DNA from: Cerrena zonata
Lineage: Eukaryota; Basidiomycota; Agaricomycetes; Polyporales; Cerrenaceae
Length of the DNA: 64,000 bases
Reading direction: 5' to 3'
Assembly (NCBI GenBank): GCA_038087015.1
Contig: JASBNA010000052.1
Span: forward strand, 186,001-250,000
Shown here piece by piece: positions 29,792 to 39,011 of this stretch (position 1 is its first letter; every line of letters starts with the position of its first letter). The position numbers and the translations under genes were made by a program. The notes beneath the pieces are model-generated. The model was given only the letters and a program-made list of their open reading frames with translations, had not been told where the DNA came from and made no database searches.

Positions 29792-30348
29792 CTCGAATTT
29801 ATCAAACTCTTCTATAACTATCGTTTGGATTAAATACGACTAAATGATTATGAAATAGATAAAATGTAAATCAGATAGCTGTAAGCTGCTGATTATGCAA
29901 GATATTCGTTTTAAAATGCTCTAGTGTTACCCTGAATGTCGAAAGGTTGTAATGTACGACAGTCTATATCATATAAATAACAGGGTCTTCGTTGTAATAA
30001 GTATTTTAAGCTTTAACAAGGTTTCCTTCAATTTTTTGCGCTGGATAAGTTTTTATCTAAAAAAAAAGAGGAAAAAACCAAATTGGTTCACAGACTTTGA
30101 TTAAGTACAAAATTACAGCGATGGCCTACGTTGAGTGGTATAGGATACACTAACTTGTAGCCTGGAATACCTCGTGCCTCTGGGAGGCCTATAGCATGCT
30201 CCGTTCTAGTGTAAATAGCCTATTGGTGTGTAGAAGTGCCCTGAGAATGAAGTACTAGGGAAAAAAGGGTACGAAAGAAAGAAAAAAAAAAATAACTTTT
30301 AGAGAAAGTCCTTACTTTCTTTCAAATACCAATCAATTGACCTCAAAG
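29792..30348. other. Divergent promoter region, ULP2 and the HotDog gene
   Basis: 557 bp between divergent starts. An A/G-rich stretch (about 30275-30300) precedes the HotDog ATG by about 50 bp. I recognise no specific factor site and no gene. Confidence 0.4.
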
Positions 30349-31029
30349 ATGGGATTCATAAAGTCACTTACCAGAGTCACGACTCCCTTGGTGGCCTTTG
30401 GACTAGGTTTTGCCTTTTATCCTAAAGATTTCAGGAAGGGGAGCCTTGCGGATCGCAAGCTTACTCACATTAACCAGTCAGTATTGGAACAGATTGAAAA
30501 ATCCAAAGAATATCAAGCATTATTGACCGAAGGCAATAGTAAACAGTACTACGGGAGCCATGCCTTTCCAGAACAACACACGAAGAACTATGTTGGATCT
30601 GGGTTACTCTTTGGACCCAATCTATTTGAGATAGATCCAATATTATTCTTGAATGAGGAAAAAGGAACTTTGACCGGGTTCTATCATTTAGGAGACCAAT
30701 TGATTAGCCAAGATGGCGAAATCCATAATGGAGTGGTATCAACCATATTGGATGAAGGATTATGCTCATGTGGGTTTCCTCAATTACCTTCCAAGAAGGG
30801 GGTCACTGCAAAACTTTCGATTAATTTCCAAAATCAGGCGCCTCCTAACAGCACAGTGGTCTTGAAAGCTCATATTTCCGAATCAAAGGGCAGAAAAGTG
30901 GTTATTGATGGAACGTTGGAAACCTTACCATTGAGGGAAGGCGACAAGCCACTAGTAATTGCTGATTCCAAATGTATATTGGTTGAACCAAAATGGTTCA
31001 AGTACTTCTCTTGGGCTCAGGTCTTTTAG
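30349..31029 (+). CDS. HotDog-fold thioesterase-like mitochondrial protein (Fmp10-like)
   Basis: 226 residues from the ATG at 30349; a TTG four codons upstream is not used. The N-terminus has a basic, hydrophobic segment (IKSLTRVTTPLVAFGLGFAF) that looks like a mitochondrial signal or membrane anchor. The C-terminal half has the HotDog/4HBT pattern: GEIHNGVVSTILDEGLCSCG (His-Asn-Gly then the long helix with Asp/Glu), followed by KLSINFQNQAPPNSTVVLKA and an Arg-Lys-Val strand. In yeast the similar protein is Fmp10, of unknown function. It may hydrolyse acyl-thioesters, but no activity can be assigned. Confidence 0.75.
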   Translation: MGFIKSLTRVTTPLVAFGLGFAFYPKDFRKGSLADRKLTHINQSVLEQIEKSKEYQALLTEGNSKQYYGSHAFPEQHTKNYVGSGLLFGPNLFEIDPILFLNEEKGTLTGFYHLGDQLISQDGEIHNGVVSTILDEGLCSCGFPQLPSKKGVTAKLSINFQNQAPPNSTVVLKAHISESKGRKVVIDGTLETLPLREGDKPLVIADSKCILVEPKWFKYFSWAQVF

Positions 31030-31566
31030 ATTCTATTTCTGTATAGTGTAACTAATGATTAAATGTCTAAATTAACTGTCTCGGTTGACATCATCGGTCG
31101 AAATTGACATCATAATAGCAATCCGTACCGTTCCCACACCTACGTACCTTGACTTACCTTGAGCACCGTCATCTCTGACGCTACTAGAACCACGCTTTGT
31201 GATTAAGTAGTGACAGCACTCTTTGTGGTTAAGTATTAACAGCAAGGTACGGGGTTCCTTTTTGGGGCATTATACTGCAAAAAAAAAATACCTACTTAAA
31301 AATCTCAGACTTTGATTGCTACTTGGACCATTTGTATTGCAACCCCAAATTAGATCATTCATTCCAGATGATGAAATTGCCTATTTGGAACACGAAGTAA
31401 TGAGTTGGCCGTTAGCCATTCGCCTAGCAATCTACAGAATCAGACTATATTTGCTTCGCTCAAATCTGGGGTATAAAAGGACCAACCAATTCCCAGCCTA
31501 CTTGGGTATTCTCCTTTTCACAACATTATTCTTCAAACTCATTTGATTATAGTACAATAAATAACA
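31030..31566 (+). promoter_or_regulatory. HSP12 promoter: CRE-like pair, direct repeat, TATA box
   Basis: 537 bp upstream of HSP12. TGACATCA occurs at 31086-31093 and 31105-31112, a close match to CRE-like sites bound by Sko1/Atf-type bZIP factors. A 24-bp imperfect direct repeat (ctttgtg[a/g]ttaagta…acagca) lies at 31195-31218 and 31221-31244. A TATA box (tataaaa) sits at 31472-31478, 89 bp before the ATG. I do not see classical AGGGG stress elements. The open frame at 31316-31546 starts at a non-ATG codon, spans the TATA box and is not considered a gene. Confidence 0.6.
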
Positions 31567-31764
31567 ATGTCTGATTTTGGTCGTAAAGATATCTCTGAAA
31601 AAGTTCAATCTGCTGTTAAACCAGATTCTGAAAAATCTACTCCTGAACACTTGAAGGACAAGGTCACCGACAAGGCTGACAACGCTGCTGGTAAAGGTAC
31701 TTCTGACAACAACAAGTCTTTTGTTCAACAAGCTGCTGACACTGTTTTCGGTAACAACAAATAA
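31567..31764 (+). CDS. HSP12: Small heat-shock / membrane-stabilising protein Hsp12
   Basis: 65 residues, hydrophilic, without cysteine. The family hallmark is the N-terminal MSDFGRKDISEKVQSAVKPD followed by STPEHLKDKVTDKADNAAGK and the C-terminal QAADTVFGNN. Hsp12/Hsp9/Wh11 proteins are unfolded in solution, fold as amphipathic helices on membranes and are strongly induced by stress, stationary phase and osmolarity. The TATA-containing promoter upstream fits that. Codon choice is strongly biased (GGT, GCT, TCT, AAG), as in highly expressed yeast genes. Confidence 0.95.
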   Translation: MSDFGRKDISEKVQSAVKPDSEKSTPEHLKDKVTDKADNAAGKGTSDNNKSFVQQAADTVFGNNK

Positions 31765-31864
31765 GCTTCTGCTTGGTTTTTATAGTTTTATTAATAAACG
31801 TTGAAATTATTGTCTATACGTATACATCTGTAGTATTGAGCACCCGTACACCACAAATTTGGAA

Positions 31865-31876
31865 ACGCGTACGCGT
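31865..31876. promoter_or_regulatory. Two abutting MCB boxes upstream of thymidylate synthase
   Basis: ACGCGTACGCGT: two perfect MluI cell-cycle boxes (31865-31870 and 31871-31876) with no gap, 75 bp before the ATG. MBF (Mbp1/Swi6) binds ACGCGT to drive G1/S genes; thymidylate synthase is a classic target in S. cerevisiae. The conserved placement makes function likely. Confidence 0.85.
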
Positions 31877-31950
31877 TGAGTAGTTTTTGAAACTTTTGAT
31901 TTTATTCAACTAAAGCCATTAGTGAATACTCTTCTTTCCACGAAATAACA

Positions 31951-32904
31951 ATGACTGCTTCTGAAAACCAAGCTGAACAAGCTTACCTCGACTTATGCGA
32001 ACGAATCATAAAAGAAGGTGAACATCGTCCGGATAGAACTGGTACAGGTACCAAATCCTTGTTTGCACCTCCACAATTAAGATTTGATTTATCAAATGAT
32101 ACTTTCCCATTATTGACAACCAAGAAAGTGTTTTCCAAAGGTATCATTCATGAGTTGTTGTGGTTTGTTCAAGGCTGCACCGACGCGAAGAAATTGAGTG
32201 AAAAGGGAGTTAAGATTTGGGAAGGTAATGGATCTCGTGAATATTTGGATTCTATAGGCTTAACTGATCGCCGTGAAGGTGATTTGGGTCCAGTTTATGG
32301 GTTCCAATGGAGACACTTTGGCGCTGAATATACTGATTGTGATGCAGACTACTCTGGTCAAGGTTACGATCAATTACAAGATATCATCAAAAAGTTGAAA
32401 ACTAACCCATATGATCGTAGAATTATCATGTCCGCTTGGAACCCACCGGATTTCAAAAAAATGGCATTACCTCCATGCCATGTTTTCTGCCAATTTTACG
32501 TTAACTTTCCAAGTAAAGAAGCTCCTGGTTCAAATAATAATAAACAGCAAAAATCCAGTGCAAAACCAAGATTATCTTGCTTGTTGTACCAAAGATCTTG
32601 TGACATGGGTTTGGGTGTACCTTTCAATATTGCTTCATACGCTCTATTAACCAAAATGATTGCTCATGTGGTTGACATGGATTGTGGAGAGTTTATTCAT
32701 ACTATGGGAGATGCTCATGTTTATTTGGATCACATCGAAGCCTTAGAAACTCAATTAGAAAGAACACCAAGAAACTTCCCTCGTTTAGTTATCAAAGATG
32801 AAAGAAAAGACGAAATTAAAAATATCGATGACTTCAAGTTTGAAGATTTTCAAATCGTCGGATACGAACCTGACGCTCCAATCAAAATGAAAATGAGTGT
32901 TTGA
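31951..32904 (+). CDS. CDC21: Thymidylate synthase
   Basis: Makes dTMP from dUMP with methylene-THF. 317 residues. N-terminal [20 protein letters not shown], then [33 protein letters not shown], the active-site Cys176 in [13 protein letters not shown], the nucleotide-binding [19 protein letters not shown], and [15 protein letters not shown] short Asn/Lys/Ser-rich insert (around 190-205) precedes the RSCDMGLG block, as in fungal enzymes. Upstream tandem MCB boxes point to G1/S control. The Candida name TMP1 is equivalent. Confidence 0.97.
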   Translation: MTASENQAEQAYLDLCERIIKEGEHRPDRTGTGTKSLFAPPQLRFDLSNDTFPLLTTKKVFSKGIIHELLWFVQGCTDAKKLSEKGVKIWEGNGSREYLDSIGLTDRREGDLGPVYGFQWRHFGAEYTDCDADYSGQGYDQLQDIIKKLKTNPYDRRIIMSAWNPPDFKKMALPPCHVFCQFYVNFPSKEAPGSNNNKQQKSSAKPRLSCLLYQRSCDMGLGVPFNIASYALLTKMIAHVVDMDCGEFIHTMGDAHVYLDHIEALETQLERTPRNFPRLVIKDERKDEIKNIDDFKFEDFQIVGYEPDAPIKMKMSV

Positions 32905-33022
32905 TTATTTAGTTCTACTAGGCAGGAGTTAATAGTCATATGTACATTAGTTGAAAGTTTATACGTTAGGTTATAAAATTAACAAATTTAATAATGTAAA
33001 ATAAGAAATGCAATGGGTTAAT

Positions 33023-34501
33023 TCACTTTATCATAGTAGACCTTCTTCTGTAAAAACGTTTAGGTCGATCTTGGTCTCGCTCATTTAAATCAAATATAGA
33101 TAAATCTTTTTGAGATTCGGTAACCACTTGATTTGACTCTCCCGTAATCACCTTATCCATATCAACAACATCTGTAGCTTTATCTCCAATCGATGATTTG
33201 GGTTTCTTTTCAACCTTGTTACTGGAATTGGTGACGTTAGATAACGGCATCCTTTTCTCAGATTGACTGCCGGTTTGTTGGTTTTTCAATGCTAAATTTT
33301 GATCTTTACCACTGACCTTCCGCCTCTTCTTTGAGCTTGTGGTAGGTTCAGGTCCACCGGGTGCAACTGACTCTTCTCTTTCCTTAAATAATGGAAGATA
33401 TCCACCCACTGCATCCATCATTTTCGCTGATTCTCTACGAATCTTCAGACCTCTACGTGGTTCAGCATAGTTGATATTTCTTCTTGTTCTTGTCGACCTT
33501 CTTCCTGTTTGCTCATCTTCTATTTTTATATCTGCTTCTGGAGCTGGTGAATTCGACAGTAGTGACTGTTTTTGGGGTATCGATTTTGAAGTATTCTTGG
33601 TGTTGTTTCTTCTATTTTCCTGTGTGTCATCCCGGAAAACTTTGAAACCACCATTTGTATTGTCAGACATATTTTCGTTGAGGACTTCACTCAATTCCCT
33701 CGTTGGAAGCTCATTTGGAGTCTCGCTATCATCAAGCGCAATCATTGCATCATCAACTTTCTCATTGGTAGTTTCAACTGAGTTATCAGTACCACTCTCA
33801 CCAGTTTCAACTACAGTTGGAGGAATTCTGAATAAGGCAAGATCAGGACTTTCACCGAAACTTCTTCTTGGGCGAGATTGTTTTGGAGCTTGGGGTTTTT
33901 CTTGACTTAATTTGCTCAATTCGTTATGTAAAGAAGGTAGGAACAAGGTGGCTTTATGTGCGTCAACATCAATTGGGATACCAAAATCTAAGTCGTTATG
34001 TGAATCATTCATAGGTGTGGAGGTGGTTGGACGGGTAAACTCGTTTAATATATCTAATTGTGGATTTTCGGAAAGCCCTTCCTTTGCTCTGATATCCTTG
34101 AATACCAGAAGTAAGTCGTCGAACTTACAAATGAAGTTACTTTCGATAGTTTTTAACTTCTTCTCTAATAGAGCTTTAATATCTTTGTCTTGCAGAGATT
34201 TCCGTTTCCTCAAAGTCATGTTTTCGTTTATTAGATCACTTATTTTGGACTCCATATCGGATAGTTTCAAAGATAAGGCAGAGTTCTGTTGAGCCAATGA
34301 CTTATTTTGAACAGTGTACTTCTGCTTCATTCGCTCCACTTCCTCCTTATCAATTTTAGGTTTTTGATCGGGCTCTCTTGGAGGTTGTGATTGAGATCTG
34401 TTTCTATTGACAAGCAGTTCATGATTCATACTTGCCCTTCGTGATTGGGCCTGTGAAGCAATCTCCTGAAAGTAGCGTGAGCCTTGTGAGGGACGCGCCA
34501 T
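33023..34501 (-). CDS. SGO1: Shugoshin, centromeric cohesin protector
   Basis: 492 residues. The N-terminal coiled coil (about 55-120: EEVERMKQKYTVQNKSLAQQ onward) is the dimer/PP2A-binding region. The middle is long and disordered. The basic C-terminal SGO motif is clear: RRSTRTRRNINYAEPRRGLK followed by IRRES (Tyr-x2-Pro-x2-Gly-Leu-Lys-x-Arg), which binds phosphorylated H2A at centromeres. It is head-to-head with DAD2, another chromosome-segregation gene, across a 240-bp shared promoter. The sequence is otherwise fast-evolving, as usual for shugoshins. Confidence 0.88.
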   Translation of the reverse strand: MARPSQGSRYFQEIASQAQSRRASMNHELLVNRNRSQSQPPREPDQKPKIDKEEVERMKQKYTVQNKSLAQQNSALSLKLSDMESKISDLINENMTLRKRKSLQDKDIKALLEKKLKTIESNFICKFDDLLLVFKDIRAKEGLSENPQLDILNEFTRPTTSTPMNDSHNDLDFGIPIDVDAHKATLFLPSLHNELSKLSQEKPQAPKQSRPRRSFGESPDLALFRIPPTVVETGESGTDNSVETTNEKVDDAMIALDDSETPNELPTRELSEVLNENMSDNTNGGFKVFRDDTQENRRNNTKNTSKSIPQKQSLLSNSPAPEADIKIEDEQTGRRSTRTRRNINYAEPRRGLKIRRESAKMMDAVGGYLPLFKEREESVAPGGPEPTTSSKKRRKVSGKDQNLALKNQQTGSQSEKRMPLSNVTNSSNKVEKKPKSSIGDKATDVVDMDKVITGESNQVVTESQKDLSIFDLNERDQDRPKRFYRRRSTMIK

Positions 34502-34741
34502 CGTTTATCTAAGATCTAGCAATCTGTTGCTTGAGTTGAAGGATATTTAGGAATGAATCAATGTTTGTTGTTGTTTTTGTAAACCGTATTTAAAAACATC
34601 AACATATTAAAATGTCCGTACACCTCAAAAAATGGCGTCTTCCTTAAAAAAAAAAAAAAAAAAAAAAACAATCAAAATTCACGTATAACGAGGGTTCAAT
34701 ACTTCGATTTTGGTAGTTTGTTAATCTAGGATTTGCAGAAT
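34502..34741. promoter_or_regulatory. Shared SGO1/DAD2 promoter
   Basis: 240 bp between divergent starts. It has an A23 tract (34646-34668) and the motif ccgtacacc at about 34616-34624, which recurs in other promoters of this window and resembles Rap1-type sites. A poly-dA tract in such a short divergent promoter is likely to keep nucleosomes away from both starts. Confidence 0.55.
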
Positions 34742-35122
34742 ATGAGTGATAAACCTCCAAGGACTGTTCAGCAGAAGATTGAGCAAAAGAGGGCAGAACT
34801 AGAATACTTACAGGAAATACACAAGATAACAGATGTGCTAACGAATCAACTTGATGATCTTGATTCAAAACTAGAAGTGATGTCAGATGGTGCAGAAAGT
34901 GCTGCATTGGTGCTATCTAATTGGCAGAATGTTGTGAAGTCGGTTTCGTTGGCCTCGTTGGGGTTGATGAAGTATACGTCCAAGGATTATGAGACGCAGA
35001 CACCATTACCTGAATGTTTGGTAAGAATAAAATTAGATAAAGACGATCCCATCGATAATGAAAACGCTGACAGGTCAGAGCTGGAACTTGAGCCTTCTGA
35101 AGCAGACTTTACGAATGAATAG
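34742..35122 (+). CDS. DAD2: DASH/Dam1 kinetochore complex subunit Dad2
   Basis: 126 residues from the ATG at 34742 (an upstream in-frame TTG is ignored). The helical core QKIEQKRAELEYLQEIHK, then LTNQLDDLDSKLEVMSDGAE and VLSNWQNVVKSVSLASLGLM is the Dad2 signature. The acidic tail is extended. Dad2 is part of the ten-subunit ring that couples kinetochores to microtubules and is essential in Candida. The last part of the frame contains CTG codons, which should read as Ser in this clade. Confidence 0.93.
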   Translation: MSDKPPRTVQQKIEQKRAELEYLQEIHKITDVLTNQLDDLDSKLEVMSDGAESAALVLSNWQNVVKSVSLASLGLMKYTSKDYETQTPLPECLVRIKLDKDDPIDNENADRSELELEPSEADFTNE

Positions 35123-35233
35123 CTTTTTCTCTCGCTTCTACGAATCCAAAATTCCTGTACTATATAATGATGTACTTTTATTGAAAAATAATATACAGAA
35201 ACACAAGTATGTATTGCTCGATGTAGATATGAT

Positions 35234-38200
35234 TTATGAACTGGTAAAGGTTTTTATTTCGACAACAATAGCTTCAATCCATGAAGCTAGGTTGTTATCA
35301 GACAAGCTGGTTTCTAGCTCACGCTTCAATTGTTCAGTTAAAGAGTTGATTGTATCATCTAATTCATCAGCAACTAAAGAAGCACATTGGGATTTTAACA
35401 AAACATCTAATTGTCTTAATGTTGGATGTTCAGAGCCAAGCTGTGCTAAAGTGTGGTATAATGTAGTGTCATGGATGAGGCGTTTATTTTCATCATCAGA
35501 GTTTCCTTGTGTTGCTTTCAAGAAAGACCAATCATCCGTTGTAGTTAACAACCTTAACCAAATAAGTTGACAGTAGTATGAATATGAGTCAGGATCTGGA
35601 AGTAATAGAGCTACTTCTAAAGCATCAGAAAATCCATTTTGATAATTGAAGTTTGGTTTGATAAGTGTTAATAAATTAATCAATTCATCCATCGATAACG
35701 GTTTGGAGTTTACAAATTTGTCAAAAAATGGACCCACTATTTTTTTGGAAGTACTCAAATCTATCTCAGAATTGAAATGAGAATTTGCAATTAAGTCTAG
35801 GGTTAAGTGGTTCCCATTTCCTTCGAAGAATTTCGATACTTTATCGAATAATCTATTTTGAATGGCTCCTTGCTGCAAATTCTTTTCGGCCTTGCTCTTA
35901 TAATCAATTAATTGATTTGAATCAAAGTCTTGAGGACTCTTTTCTGCTGCAATAGCAGCCAATTTACCTATTGAGTATTTCAATTGTCTATTATCTTGGT
36001 AATCATCCACCTTACTATCTGCAGAATCTATTATCGAAACCGCAGCATTACCGTATTCTTCATCGATTAATGAACGAATCCAAGATACTTCTTCTGTCTT
36101 TTTCGGACTTTCCTTAAAATATTGCTTCAAATATGGATGGTAATTATTAAATGACAACAACAAATCTTGGATCATATCATTCTTAAGGTAATAATCATAT
36201 AAGCTCCTTGCAAACATGTACCCATATTTTTCGAAATATGATTCATATGTTTTTATTGCAACTTTATATTCAAGACCTTCGGTACCCGTTTCGTCTGCTA
36301 CTTTCAATCTCTCAGCTTCAAGAATTTTTGCTAAAGATGAAAAATCATAGTACTTTTCAGATATTCTTACTGCGTCTTTATTCAAATCTTGGCTCATTAA
36401 AGCTTGCATCCATTTATCTCTTTGAGTTTTGTACCAAGTCACATACTCTCCGAATTGACCATTTGAAGGATCGGATGTTTGCATAAATTGAATTGCGTTG
36501 TTGAAGAGGAAATACAACACTTCAGTCAATTTGATCAAGTTTGTACGGCTTTCAGATGTAGTGAGGATTGAATCGTCACCGCCGCAGTAAATATGACAAA
36601 ATATTTCATCTATTCTGACTAACAATTCGGTGTCGAAGATCCATAATTTTCTAGTAGGAATCTTATCATGACCAACTATTAATTTTTCTTCATTGATGAA
36701 AATACCATTGTAACATGTTTTAACAAGTAATTTGATTAACTCATCATGGAAAGTATGGTCCTTGATCAAATTTTCGACGAGCCTGGTTAAAACTTGGTTG
36801 ATTTCTTTAGTACCTTGACTGAAAAATTTACGTAAAATATCTTCGTTTGGATTGAGCCCCTCAACGGCATTTGTTTCTATGATAACTTTTTGAAGGATTT
36901 CTCTGTAATCTTTGGAAGTTTCAGAGCTTAAATGTTCCCAAAGGTTCAATGATACGTCTGTCATCTCAAGAGACCTAACAATATTAGAAGCAATCTTTGG
37001 CCATGTACCAGGAAAGTTTCTCTTTGAATAATCGACTAAACCATGGAAAAATCTAAGCTTTAAGTTCAAAAAGTCTTTTATTGAAGGGAGAAAAGCGGGT
37101 AAATATGGTGAAGTATTGTTTAAAATTTCACTTCCAATTTGATCAATTGAATTTATTAAGATATTTTCAGGATACGATTCTTGAATATCAAAATCTATAA
37201 CACCATAGTCATTATAAAAAATACCTTGTTCAATGTGAGATTTAAGAATTTTCAGGGGATCATTTAAGTTTTTCCCATCGACTTCCATTGAATTTTCAGG
37301 TTCAATAAATCTTTCTATTCTTAAAACACCTGAGTTTTTTGTAAGAAGAATTAAGCTTGGGTTCGAGTTGGAGGAAGGATTTTCATACCCTTGACCAATA
37401 ACATCGACGCTATGTTTCAATTTGATCGTATCTTCCCATCTTGGGGAATAATACTGATCAGCAGTATGAGAACTGATATACGAGAGATTTATATCAGTAA
37501 CAATTATTAAGTCTTCAATGAAGACGAATGCTGAAGTCCCTGGACTTGGAATATAGAGTCTAGGTTTATTAACCAGAGAAATGAGCACCTGGGGGTCAAA
37601 AGTGCTTAACCTATGAGAACCATGTAAAAGAGCACCACTTGAGTCAATTTTCATAGTGATTAAAAATAAGTTTTTATCTTGTTCATTTTTAAATTCATCG
37701 CCAACCAGTAATAATGCCACATATATATCATCTTTCTCGGGTAATTGTAATGGCCATAAATCTAAGAATTTTATATTTAAACTTGAACCTGGAATAAAGC
37801 CGTCAAGATTATTTTCCAAGTAAGTAGCCAAAGCATGATTGACAGATTTTTTAGGATCTAAGTAGGCAGCTCCATTAACGGACAATGATTGAAATGTAAA
37901 TTTGTAGAATCTACCAACCGAGTCTTGGATAATGAGATCTTGGGTTAAACCATTATTGGAAATTTTTCCTGATTTAAGACTTACTATCTCATCATTAACT
38001 TTAGTTTCGCTTGGTTTGCTGGAAAAAAAACCTGAAAACATACTAGTTGACTTTGATGGGCTCAAAAGTTCATGAGTAGATAAGTGAGGTTTACTTTGAA
38101 AATCTCTGATGGTGACCAAAACCACTCTTTTCCAAGATGTAGCCACCATAATCCCTGCTGGCTCGACATTTTCGGCCAAGGTGATGTACTCGCCGTGTCT

Positions 38201-38740
38201 TGATTGAATTGGGATGTTTGATTCCAATTGTTTGTTATTGATTATTCCCAAAGCTGGAGCATGTTGAACACTTTCATAAAATTTCACATCCCCAGTGGTT
38301 GCATTGATAATCACTAGCCCCGGATCTTGACTATTACCAGTAGATGGGTTGGTCAAGATGGCTAATGGAAGCTTGGAATCTAAAGAATCTTTATCCAAAG
38401 GAAATTGAAACAATAAGGGAGTCGTATCGATAGATTTATAGTTCCATACATAGATTGAGCCTGAGGCAACAACAAGAGAATAATTGGAAAGATGATCGGA
38501 ATAACCGTTGAAAACAGCTTCCCCGTTATTTTCGTTAAAGACACTTGGTAAAGCAGGGAGTTTTGATACACAATATTTATCATTTTTAGTAAGTTCAAGC
38601 ACCTTGTTTTTAGAAGTATTATTATCGAATACTGAAACGGTTGAATCAGTGACAGTAACATTGGCAGGTGATGCAGCTCGCGATACGCTGGCTGACCCAG
38701 ACTGTCTGGCTCTAAATATCGAGCCTTTCGAGAATGACAT
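35234..38740 (-). CDS. NUP133: Nucleoporin Nup133
   Basis: 1168 residues from the ATG at 38740; a TTG 12 codons upstream is not a plausible start. The N-terminal half (about 50-480) is beta-rich with propeller-like strands (YSLVVASGSIYVWNYKS, EYITLAENVEPAGIMVATSW), and the C-terminal half is an alpha-helical stack. This is the layout of Nup133 in the Nup84 Y-complex of the nuclear pore. The C-terminal region with RISEKYYDFSSLAKILEAER and YGYMFARSLYDYYLK matches the family. Convergent with DAD2, with 111 bp between the stop codons. Confidence 0.88.
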   Translation of the reverse strand: MSFSKGSIFRARQSGSASVSRAASPANVTVTDSTVSVFDNNTSKNKVLELTKNDKYCVSKLPALPSVFNENNGEAVFNGYSDHLSNYSLVVASGSIYVWNYKSIDTTPLLFQFPLDKDSLDSKLPLAILTNPSTGNSQDPGLVIINATTGDVKFYESVQHAPALGIINNKQLESNIPIQSRHGEYITLAENVEPAGIMVATSWKRVVLVTIRDFQSKPHLSTHELLSPSKSTSMFSGFFSSKPSETKVNDEIVSLKSGKISNNGLTQDLIIQDSVGRFYKFTFQSLSVNGAAYLDPKKSVNHALATYLENNLDGFIPGSSLNIKFLDLWPLQLPEKDDIYVALLLVGDEFKNEQDKNLFLITMKIDSSGALLHGSHRLSTFDPQVLISLVNKPRLYIPSPGTSAFVFIEDLIIVTDINLSYISSHTADQYYSPRWEDTIKLKHSVDVIGQGYENPSSNSNPSLILLTKNSGVLRIERFIEPENSMEVDGKNLNDPLKILKSHIEQGIFYNDYGVIDFDIQESYPENILINSIDQIGSEILNNTSPYLPAFLPSIKDFLNLKLRFFHGLVDYSKRNFPGTWPKIASNIVRSLEMTDVSLNLWEHLSSETSKDYREILQKVIIETNAVEGLNPNEDILRKFFSQGTKEINQVLTRLVENLIKDHTFHDELIKLLVKTCYNGIFINEEKLIVGHDKIPTRKLWIFDTELLVRIDEIFCHIYCGGDDSILTTSESRTNLIKLTEVLYFLFNNAIQFMQTSDPSNGQFGEYVTWYKTQRDKWMQALMSQDLNKDAVRISEKYYDFSSLAKILEAERLKVADETGTEGLEYKVAIKTYESYFEKYGYMFARSLYDYYLKNDMIQDLLLSFNNYHPYLKQYFKESPKKTEEVSWIRSLIDEEYGNAAVSIIDSADSKVDDYQDNRQLKYSIGKLAAIAAEKSPQDFDSNQLIDYKSKAEKNLQQGAIQNRLFDKVSKFFEGNGNHLTLDLIANSHFNSEIDLSTSKKIVGPFFDKFVNSKPLSMDELINLLTLIKPNFNYQNGFSDALEVALLLPDPDSYSYYCQLIWLRLLTTTDDWSFLKATQGNSDDENKRLIHDTTLYHTLAQLGSEHPTLRQLDVLLKSQCASLVADELDDTINSLTEQLKRELETSLSDNNLASWIEAIVVEIKTFTSS

Positions 38741-39011
38741 TGAGCTTATACCTAAAGATATTCCAAGTTCATACAAACTGATCTTGACTGTTTACTTTAG
38801 CTCTGGGATTTTTCATTGAGAAGATGAAAAAAAAAAATTTGGGATTATGTAAGCAGTCGACTATAAAGTACGGACCTTTACTTACTATCATGATTTAAAC
38901 GGTAATAAGTCCGCTTATGGTGATTGATTCATTGATACGTCTACTTTTAATGGTTTGCTCAGAAATACGTTTATTTTATAATGTACAGAAGGAAAGTATA
39001 TAAATTAGAGA

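Noticed and set aside
31316..31546. 76-residue frame upstream of HSP12
   Set aside because: It starts at a non-ATG codon, lies over the TATA box and ends just before the HSP12 start.
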